Source: Gossypium raimondii (taxonomy: Eukaryota; Streptophyta; Magnoliopsida; Malvales; Malvaceae). Taken from it: 64,000 nucleotides of DNA. The notes beneath the pieces were generated by a model that saw only the letters and a program-made list of their open reading frames with translations, was not told the origin of the DNA and searched no databases. Shown here in pieces: positions 58,291 through 64,000 of this stretch. Position numbers and translations under genes: made by a program. The first letter of the stretch is position 1; each line of letters begins with the position of its first letter. Location of the stretch: NCBI RefSeq assembly GCF_025698545.1, contig NC_068571.1, positions 50,377,733 through 50,441,732 of the forward strand, read 5' to 3'.

Positions 58291-60414
58291 TGGATAGTGT
58301 GATATATCTCCGACAAGCTTCCAATCCAATCGAGCTTCCGGTAATCATTTCAATGCATCTAATAATTATACATATTACCAATAATAATTTAATTCCAATA
58401 ATAAAATACATATTTATATAATATTCATCACCAAATAACATTCACTTTAATTAAAATTATACAAAATATAGTTCATACGAACTTACGAGGCTAAATGCGT
58501 AAATACCAAAATTCGTGGATATTTTGGTAATTTTCTATTTTCCTCAATTTTCACCCAATCTTGATCTAAATTAATATTTCATTCAATTTATTAATGTAAA
58601 TAATAAAACAATTCATTTCATGTAATTTGGTCACTTTTGACATTTTACAAATTTACCCTTAAAATTTTACTTTTATTCAATTTAGTCCCTAAACCTAAAA
58701 CATGCAAATTAGCCATTTTAATGAAAACTCATGCTAGTTGCATAATTATATATATATTTCTCCTCCTCCTCTCCATTCCACACCCTTAAGGTATATAACA
58801 TGCTTATATATAGCATTATCTATAATTTTACTATTTATTTATATGTTCATTCAAAATTGTCCACTTGAGTCATAGTCACTAAATTATTTATATCTTGAGC
58901 TATGGAACTCCAAATTAAGATCCGCTAAATTTCTTTGAAACTAGACTCACATATCTTCTTACCATAAAATTTTCAGAATTTATGGTTTAGCCAATAAGTG
59001 CAGTTTATTCTTTAAAGTCATCCTTGTTCTGCTGTCTGACAGTTTCGACCCTTCTTCACTAAAAATTAATTATCTCCTCATATGGAATTCAAATGATGTT
59101 TGTTTCTATTTAAAATAGACTCATTAAGAATTTAAACATATAAATTTAAGCCCCTAATTATTCTTCTCAAATTTTTACTTATTTTCCAAAGTCAGAATAG
59201 GGGAACCCAAATTCATTCTGACATTGTCTCACAAAATTTATTATATCTCATGATTTACAATTCCATTACTTACACCATTTCTTCTATGAGAAACTAAACT
59301 CAATAAGCTTTAATTTAATATTTTTTTTCATCCTCTAATTCGATCTCCACAATTTATGGTGATTTTCCAAAGTTAACCTATTGCTGCTGTCCAAAACTGT
59401 TTTAGTGCAAGATGTTGATTACTAAGTTTATAACTCCCTTTCTCTATAATATTTCTCATCACTTTCACTTAATTCCCTTCACTAATATATCAAGAACATA
59501 AGACCTTATATAAGAAAACTCTACTATAACATCATTTCTATGCTTTTTCAATAATATCAAACTTAAAAATATATTGAAATCTTGATGTTCTTACCTTGTC
59601 CTATTAGTTTCAACTTTTAACTTGATTTTATCTCTCCTCCAGCTTCTCTTTCTTGAATCTAACTTGATATTCTAGCTCCCTATAGTCTCCTTGTTATCTT
59701 TCTCTCTTGATGGATATGGAAATTCTTTTGATTTCTAGGTGAAAATGGTAAATTTTTGGTGGAAGGACCAAATTGTAAAGAAAGCAAAACTTTCTTTCTT
59801 TCTCTCTTCTTCTCACGTTGGATGCATGGGAAGATGATGATTTCTTTTCATCTTTCCTCCCTTTTATATTAATCATTTAATAATAAAATAATACTAAAAA
59901 TCTTAATAAAATATTAATTAAATAACATTTATCTAATTAATTAATTAAAAATATCACCAACATCATCATTACCTTCTAGAGTTCTCTCTCTCTAATTGAC
60001 CATTTTTCCCTTCATAATCTTTTAAAATTTCATCCTTGAGTCATCACTTAATTTGGTAAAATTGTGATTTAGTCCCTCAAAATTCTTCACCTTTTCAATT
60101 TGGTCCTAATTCATCATTAGTTTCTAGATTATTCCACCCTTAAAATATTTGCACTATTGGTCCTTCAAATTTTTCATATTTACACTTTACCCCCTCAAAT
60201 TTTGAGTATTTACTCTTGGTCAACAAAACTTTTCTCATTTTTGCGATTTAATCCTTTCTTGAATTAATATATCATAATACACTTCCCAATGTTTCCATAA
60301 CTCAAAATTTCACTTTTTGTCACTTTATTTCCTTATTTTACTATATCAAGGATACCTAATTTCTTACTGTAGTAGTTTTCGGGGTATTTCAGTAGTAATT
60401 TTCGGGATATTACA
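58291..60414 (-). mobile_element. Ty3/gypsy-type LTR, probably solo
   Basis: Read on the minus strand it opens TGTAATATCCCGAAAATTAC near 60414, the well-known start of a large plant gypsy LTR family, and ends CACACTATCCA at 58291, about 2.1 kb. Many 'fraction of reading' phrases (tttagtccctcaaaattc, aatttggtcctaattc) are typical of this family. No matching target duplication is seen (accaa / agcgg), so the ends may be off. The frame at 59694-59876 is LTR sequence. Confidence 0.6.
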
Positions 60415-61290
60415 AGCGGAGGATCAATTGGACATATATAATTAGGGCTTAAATAATTTTTAATTAAGTTCCAACTCTTCGTCTATTAATTACTACATTA
60501 TTTAGTCATGAAGTCATTCCACTAAAGTACCATGATTGAACTTTCCTCATTCTATACATTACGAAAGCTACTACACCAAGTGCTTGTCCAATGATCTTGT
60601 CATATGTGAGTTACCCTTATAGGATATCATTAATCTCTTTAGAATAAAATATGTTCTCCCAATATGATCCTAATTTATCTCACAGTAATCATTATATCTT
60701 CCTTCATTAGAAGTCAATTACTAACAAATAGTAGTTAAATTATTCATATTAGAGAAATGACTTGGGACCTCATTACTTTTCATCTAGTATTAATGCCAAT
60801 GAGAGGATATCATTTACCCTTTATTAGGCTATAAATTTCACTATTGTAAGTTAAGTTATGTCATGCAAAAGTTATATACCTAATGTACTATAGCTTTCGA
60901 CTATTACCAATTGAACTCAGGCTATCAATACATCAAAGTATACAAGTTATGCACATATAGTTTGTCACTTACTTAAGATTGAGGTAAGTCACACTATGAA
61001 AATCTGAAATGAATAAATCCACAAATGGATCTAGGATTTATCCTACTTGGGTCCTATTCGATGTATTGTTAGTCCAATTAATCATATTTATGTCTCTATC
61101 TTTTAAGAGTTATATGTTCCAATACCCAAGACAATGTATCTCCCCAACTGGACTTGATAGACAATATAATAGTCTTCCAATCGACTTACTCAATTCTAAT
61201 ACAAGTTGTCTTCTTACATTATAATTCAACCACATAATACAACTTAATATTAGTTAAACATTAGATAATCAATAAGCTAATATTTACTTT
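60415..61290 (+). mobile_element. copia-type LTR/leader-like sequence
   Basis: The wording 'ggacctcattacttttcatc', 'gtaagtcacactatgaaaat' and 'caagacaatgtatctcccca' is familiar from cotton copia flanking regions. It leads directly into the gag piece at 61295. Assignment is from memory. Confidence 0.4.
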
Positions 61291-62260
61291 CATTTTGCTT
61301 TGTGTACAAAAACCATTTGAGGATATTTATGCAAAAGATATTAATAGTAATGATAAAATTTATTCAATTAATTTGTTTGAAAAATTACAAGTACATAAAG
61401 TATATAAACGATATCACTACACTAAGGGCACTAGAACCCAACATTCGAGTCCACCTAAAGCGAAAAGAAAGAATCCCAAGAAGCCTAAAGACTTGTCAAA
61501 ATCTAAATGTTTCCTCTATAGTAAAAAAGAGCATGTCAATGCTAATTGTAAAGAATGGAAGGACTACCTAGCCTTTAAGCATAAAGGTACGAAACTTTTG
61601 GCTATTGAAACTTATTTAGTGGAAGATTCAGTAGACCATTGGGACATTGATTATGGATCCATTAATCATATTTGTGGTTTTCTTTTTTTGTTACAGGAGT
61701 TCAAAAAAATAAAAGATCTTCAAGATAAGAATCTCTTGTAAATCGAAGATGGGAGCAATGTAGTGGCAGAAGTAGTGGAAGACGCATATATTTATTTTGA
61801 TAGTTTTAGGAATATTATATTTTAAATGATATTTTCTATGTATCGAATTTTAGAACAAATGTAATTTATATTGCATGTTTATTTAGAGATGGTTATACCG
61901 TGACTTTTAATAAGTTATTGCAATTCATATTTGCAATAGATGGATGCAAAATAATCTCTATTTTATCAAATCAAATATGTACTCAATGTTAGAAACTGAA
62001 TTAGTGAATAAGAAACTTAAAATTTTTACTCTAATGATGCGTACTTTTATCATCTAAAACTTGGTCATATTGACCAAGATAGAATCACTAGACTTATGAA
62101 AGATGAGATTTTAAGTTCTCTTAAAGAGGTATATCTTATACAATGTGAATCTTACTTAAAAACAAAATGACTGAAAGATCTTTTAATGCAAAAGGTACAA
62201 AGATCGTTCATCTCTTAGAACTGGTACACACTAACTTATGCAAAATGTACAAAGCCTTCC
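61291..62260 (+). mobile_element. decayed Ty1/copia gag/pol fossil
   Basis: The segment 61295-61741 codes a Lys-rich gag end with a degenerate Cys/His knuckle (KCFLYSKKEHVNANCK) and then protease-like wording (HWDIDYGSINHICG). The segment 61860-62250 carries remains of the pre-integrase region (RLGH-like 'LKLGHIDQDR' pattern) in mixed frames. The element is broken in many places and old. Confidence 0.6.
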
Positions 62261-63093
62261 TTTTCTCTTTTATTATTTATTATATTGTTACATTAACGAT
62301 AGAAAAATGTTTTATTTTTATTTTTGAAATTTAAATATTATAAAAAAAATATTTATGAAAACCAATTTCCATTATTTACTTAACCATTTTAAAATTTTAC
62401 CACTTCAATAATTTTTTTATATAAAAGAATTAGAGAAATTTTATCAAAAATCGAATGAAGCTGAATTAACTATGAACCAATTTATGGATCCATCTATCCA
62501 AATTACTTTCATCTGTGCCTGGTTGTAAAAGGCAGCGAAGAAATGAGGTTTTGCCATAAAAAAATCACGAAGTCGGCTCAATAATCAACCATCCAATTTT
62601 GCATTTCCTATTAACATGCCAACCCAAAAGTTGAAAAACCCCCCTCCCATTCCCAATCATAATTAATTCTCTTACCCTCCCCTCACTCAAAATCAACTAA
62701 ATCTTTCATGTGCTAGAATTATGTGACCTGAATTCTGTTTATTCTAATTTAAAGTGCAAGTCACTTGTCAAAAGAATAAAATAGAGGGACAAAATTAGGA
62801 ATCTTGCCGCACAAGTTGAATCCATATAGAACTATACTTATTCTATTAGACGTTGATTATAAAAAGATTGTTTAACTCTTAAAACATGTATAGTCGAAAA
62901 CCTCTTTTATTGTTGTTTTTTTCAACATTAGTGAATTTCTTCTCTGCTCGTTATTTTTTTATAAAAGTTTTTCACGTAAAATCTGCTTGTTTTTATTTTT
63001 ATTTTTTATTACTTTACGATCAATCGTACTACCATTATCGATGTATAATATAATAATATGTATAAATTAAAAATTAATAGATATTGATGAAAA
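62261..63093. other. AT-rich spacer between copia pieces
   Basis: No gene or recognised element. Confidence 0.4.
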
Positions 63094-64000
63094 AGTCCAG
63101 GTGAGCAGAGATGTCATCTTTAATGAAAAAGCTTGCTGGAATTGGGAAAAGAGTGAACCAGAAGCTACTTCAAAAGACCTGGTGCCTGATCAAGCTGAAC
63201 TCGAGCAGCTTGGACCTGAAACAGATATTGATGATGTGCCTGTGAGAGGCACAAGGTCCTTGGATGAAATTTATGAAAGGGCACAAGTTGCTATAGCAGA
63301 ACCTAGCAGTTTTGAAGAAGCTGAGGCAGATGAGGGCTGGAAACAAGCTATGGTTGATGAAATCAACATGATTCAGAAGAATCAGACATGGGAACTGGTT
63401 GACAAACCTGCTGGAAAGAAGACCATTGGAGTAAAATGGGTCTATCGAGCAAAACAGAATGCTGATGGCAGTATAAACAAGTTAAAAGCCAGGCTTGTTG
63501 TCAAAGGATTTAGCCAAAGGTATGGTCTGGACTACCTGGAGACTTTTGCACCAGTAGCCAGGCTTGACACAGTCAAAATAATAGTTGCTTTGGCTGCTCA
63601 ACATCACTGGACCATTCATCAGCTTGTTGTGAAGTTTGCATTTCTCAATGGTTTCCTGGAAGAAGAGATCTACATCGAGCAGCCTCAAGGGTTTGTGGTC
63701 ACTGGCAATGAACACATGGTGTACAGGCCAAAGAAGGCCTTGTATGGCCTGAAGTAGGCTCCTCAAGCCTGGTATGCTCGAATTGATTCCTACTTGCTCA
63801 GTTTGGAGTTTGAGAGAAGTGCCAATGAACCAACTTTGTATGTGAAGAAAAATCAAGCTGAGACTCAGCTTATTCTGTCACTCTATGTTGATGATTTGTT
63901 GGTAACTGGAGGAGACAAGAACATGCTGCATGATTTCAAGAAAAAAAAATGAAGAAGATGTTTGAGATGTTTGATCTAGGCAGAATGAACTACTTCCTAG
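63094..64000 (+). mobile_element. Ty1/copia reverse-transcriptase fossil, cut by the window edge
   Basis: It starts abruptly with VSRDVIFNEKACWNWE, the tail after integrase, then a Pro/Asp-rich linker and the RVT_2 domain (WELVDKPAGKKTIGVKWVYR, ETFAPVARLDTVK, then the YVDD active-site block [11 protein letters not shown] near 63886). It is far better preserved than the piece at 61291 but broken, with about two breaks visible before the edge. The rest of RT and RNase H lies beyond the window. Confidence 0.85.

Noticed and set aside
1-64000. tRNA, rRNA, CRISPR arrays, operons or bacterial-type systems
   Set aside because: No cloverleaf-like tRNA words, rRNA segments or regular spaced repeats were noticed by eye; the content is plant nuclear DNA. 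A tRNAscan-type run would settle the tRNA point.

Overview
The window looks like nuclear DNA of a flowering plant: AT-rich, with GT/AG-spliced genes, MITE-like foldback elements and many dead LTR retrotransposons. The repeat families and protein sequences resemble Gossypium (cotton) or another Malvaceae. That assignment is from memory, not from a search. Seven host genes can be read with confidence; all exon coordinates come from manual splice-site and frame checks.

Layout: 1-5.2 kb is stacked retroelement remains (a Ty3/gypsy LTR abutting a second, inverted LTR, then copia-type sequence). The gene-bearing part runs from about 9.5 to 57.7 kb: an ANTH-domain clathrin assembly protein (9850-11799, +); a KIX-like nuclear protein of the At4g32295 type (19631-21139, +); an NT-type C2 (EEIG1/EHBP1) protein (23055-25352, -); two isolated exons of a BLISTER-like gene (28311-28674, +); a WVD2-like/TPX2 microtubule protein (39121-42318, +); a small TPR protein (47308-48179, -); an EIN3-binding F-box protein (50194-52035, -); and a phospholipase D alpha (53961-57583, -). 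Between them lie foldback and MITE elements, a LINE 3' end, tandem duplications and fossil LTR pieces, including a 2.2-kb solo LTR at 43.2-45.4 kb. From 58.3 kb to the right edge the window is retroelement again: a gypsy-type LTR, a decayed copia gag/pol piece and a better kept copia reverse-transcriptase piece cut by the window edge.

The genes do not form a pathway or operon. Individually they serve clathrin-mediated endocytosis, nuclear regulation, organelle or membrane anchoring, cortical microtubules, ethylene signalling (EBF degrades EIN3/EIL1) and phosphatidic-acid signalling. Their order matches, as I recall it, Arabidopsis paralogous blocks around At2g25430-At2g25490, At4g32285-At4g32340 and At5g25350-At5g25370, so the window appears to be an old conserved syntenic block expanded by transposons. 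I found no convincing new biological system. The items most worth a second look are the synteny, the atypical 5' end of the EBF gene, the BLISTER exons bracketed by a 60-bp direct repeat, the duplicated intron segment in the TPX2 gene and a nested inverted-arm structure near 36.4-36.7 kb.
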